Below, piece after piece: positions 33,801 to 35,173 of a stretch of 35,173 bases of DNA. The stretch is from Actinomycetota bacterium (lineage in GTDB: Bacteria > Actinomycetota > Acidimicrobiia > Acidimicrobiales > RAAP-2). Position 1 is the first letter of the stretch; each line of letters opens with the position of its first letter. The notes below the pieces were generated by a model that worked only from the letters and a program-made list of their open reading frames with translations, made no database searches and was not told the DNA's origin. The stretch is taken from NCBI GenBank assembly GCA_029850535.1, contig JARCRU010000051.1, positions 1-35,173 of the forward strand, written 5' to 3'. The position numbers and the translations under genes were made by a program.

Positions 33801-34696
33801 GATGGCATGGGATAGTCATCCGCGTTGAGCACCCAGCCCTCCATGTTGGAGAAGTCGTGACGCGGCGGACCAAAGAGGTCGACGAGTTGGTTCACTCCCT
33901 CGCTGATCTGCTGACTGGTGTGAATGATGAGGGGCGGGATGATGGCAAGAGACGGCCCTGCACAGATCTGGTGCTCGTCCTCACGCCACTGGCGGCTGTC
34001 GGTCCCCCATGGCCACCGAAGGTGATGGACGAATCCACCCGACAGACACAGTGAGCCCTGCTCAAAGTCGTCGTGGGTGTGCGGCGACATCTTGGTCACG
34101 TCACGTGGACCATGACGCGGTTCGGAGTAATTGATCATGAGATTCGTGGTTCGCCAAATACGCCCGAAGCGCCCCTGCTGAGGCTCGACGTCGAGGCTGT
34201 ACCGGCGCAGGCGAAATCCGTCAACGGGGTCTGGCCACAAATCCAGTGGTGCGACGTTCGGCTTGGGCGACACGTACGACGACGCGTTCACACATAGGGC
34301 GTTGAGTCCTTCGTCCACCGTTGGGATGATCTCGACGACGCGCCCGGCCCGCAGCATCTCGATGTCACTGTCGCCCGGTGGGACCACGATGAGCGAACGT
34401 CCCGAGTCCTCCAACGTCTCGCCACCCGCCCTCACCACCAGGGAGAGATCTTCGTCGTGCAACAAGATCACGTGCTCTTGACTCTGACCAGTGCGACGAA
34501 TGTGAGCTCCTGCCTCGAGCAGGGAGTAGGCCACCAAGAAGTTCTGACCTCGCGTCAACCAGGTCCGACCATGGTCACCTTGCACCTGGGGCGGCGTCTC
34601 GTAGTAATTCGCGTACTCACTCGTCCCGTAACTCGAGGCGCCCGCGCCCGACGAAGAAGCGAGTCTCGCCCTCGGATCGTTGTCAACAAAGACCAT
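33797..34696 (-). CDS. Bicupin-like protein
   Basis: 299 residues; ATG at 34696 is chosen because AGGAGG lies 7 bases upstream, and the longer open frame would overlap the preceding gene. Two beta-rich halves suggest a duplicated cupin. The first (about 45-125) has GAHIRRTGQSQEHVILLHDEDLSL, and the second (about 205-290) has SPHTHDDFEQGSLCLSGG, a metal-binding H-x-H-x5-Q pattern, and later PPLIIHTSQQ with a third His. This could be an isomerase, dioxygenase or sugar-acid enzyme, but I do not recognise the exact family. It is coupled to the RraA-like gene and sits 19 bp after the LVIVD gene. Confidence 0.8.
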   Translation of the reverse strand: MVFVDNDPRARLASSSGAGASSYGTSEYANYYETPPQVQGDHGRTWLTRGQNFLVAYSLLEAGAHIRRTGQSQEHVILLHDEDLSLVVRAGGETLEDSGRSLIVVPPGDSDIEMLRAGRVVEIIPTVDEGLNALCVNASSYVSPKPNVAPLDLWPDPVDGFRLRRYSLDVEPQQGRFGRIWRTTNLMINYSEPRHGPRDVTKMSPHTHDDFEQGSLCLSGGFVHHLRWPWGTDSRQWREDEHQICAGPSLAIIPPLIIHTSQQISEGVNQLVDLFGPPRHDFSNMEGWVLNADDYPMPS

Positions 34697-34715
34697 TGAA
34701 AATCCTCCTACCCGT

Positions 34716-35173
34716 TCACGGGTTGTACTGCAGGACGTACATGCCTGCGTTGTAATCGGTGATGTAGGCCAAGCCATCGGTCGTCACGAAGACGTCGGTG
34801 GTGTGAGTGGCCAACGGACGTCCCTTGCGCCTCTCGGTCATGCGCTCGGGCAGCGGCGGTACGAAGTAGGCACGCTGCTGCGGCTGATACGGGTTCTTGA
34901 TGTCGTAGACCCGCAGTCCGGCGTTCTGATAGGTCGCAAAGATAATCTCCGAGCTCTGCCAACTTCCGACGCGATTCTCGTGCATGTTGTGCGGTCCGAA
35001 GTGACCAGGTTCGGCGCAGTAGTCACGTTCCAAGGGCGTCGGAAATGTCGAGATGCTGATCGGGTTGCTCTTGTCACGGATATCGAACACCCAGGTGTAC
35101 TTCACCTGGTCCGCGCAGTTGTCGAGCACCGCTTCGTCGTTGACGATCAGTAAGTTGCGATCGAGCAGGGGGA
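34716..35173 (-). CDS. LVIVD-repeat (beta-propeller-like) protein, 5' end outside window
   Basis: C-terminal 152 residues of a longer protein. Repeat units of the LVIVD type are visible: YTWVFDIRDKSNPISISTF, then GLRVYDIKNPYQPQQRAYF, and VTTDGLAYITDYNAGMYVLQY near the end. Such proteins are often exported propeller-like proteins of unknown function found in actinobacterial catabolic clusters. Any signal peptide would be beyond the window. It is the most upstream gene seen of the minus-strand cluster. Confidence 0.85.
   Translation of the reverse strand, partial: PLLDRNLLIVNDEAVLDNCADQVKYTWVFDIRDKSNPISISTFPTPLERDYCAEPGHFGPHNMHENRVGSWQSSEIIFATYQNAGLRVYDIKNPYQPQQRAYFVPPLPERMTERRKGRPLATHTTDVFVTTDGLAYITDYNAGMYVLQYNP

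Noticed and set aside
1..35173. CRISPR array or defence island
   Set aside because: No regularly spaced repeats and no cas, restriction or toxin-antitoxin genes recognised.

Overview
The window is high-GC bacterial DNA that reads as a chromosome segment of an actinobacterium. The markers are a WhiB-like protein, a GlnR-type regulator, a eukaryote-like (type II) glutamine synthetase, a topoisomerase I with zinc-free GRYGPY repeats and a Lys/Ala tail, a TrkA (CeoB/CeoC-like) pair, and a VKOR plus DUF929 disulfide pair. The set would fit a deep-branching class such as Acidimicrobiia, but that placement is inference and no rRNA is present.

Left half (1 to about 20110), core chromosome, densely packed. 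In order: topA (minus, 3' end cut by the window edge); a KimA/APC-type permease with a C-terminal OB-fold (minus), divergent from two overlapping trkA genes; a HAD-IB phosphatase; a primary-type sigma-70 factor; a GTGA-coupled pair of nadE and an unknown gene. A nitrogen block follows: glnII with an unusual histone-like Lys/Ala tail and a strong terminator, a type I glutamine synthetase, and a GlnR-like regulator coupled to it by a 4-bp overlap. Next are erpA-ridA (minus) and mrp (plus), i.e. Fe-S cluster assembly; a Nudix hydrolase; the DUF929/VKOR oxidative-folding pair; whiB; a stand-alone receiver coupled to a CorC-like CBS protein; and tRNA-Pro(CGG) and tRNA-Glu(TTC).

Right half (about 20070 to the end), accessory in character. 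A large serine integrase reads into the 3' half of tRNA-Glu and stops in its anticodon loop, as expected of an element inserted at that tRNA. A possible small leader ORF precedes it. After about 450 bp with no recognisable gene, every gene lies on the minus strand. Read in the direction of transcription from the right edge these are: an LVIVD-repeat protein (partial), a bicupin, an RraA-family protein, a GntR/FCD regulator, a promoter region with three TGGATACAC copies, a type-B carboxylesterase, a LysR regulator, a decayed beta-lactamase-family hydrolase, and a four-gene oligopeptide-type ABC importer. This looks like an uptake-and-degradation cluster for an ester-containing organic compound; the substrate cannot be read from the sequence.

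The most notable points are the OB-fold fused to the potassium-type permease, the Lys/Ala tail on glutamine synthetase II, the GlnR-like receiver with Asn at the usual Asp position, the integrase/tRNA junction, and the repeat-flanked promoter ahead of the esterase. I found no CRISPR array, rRNA, complete insertion sequence or obvious defence system.
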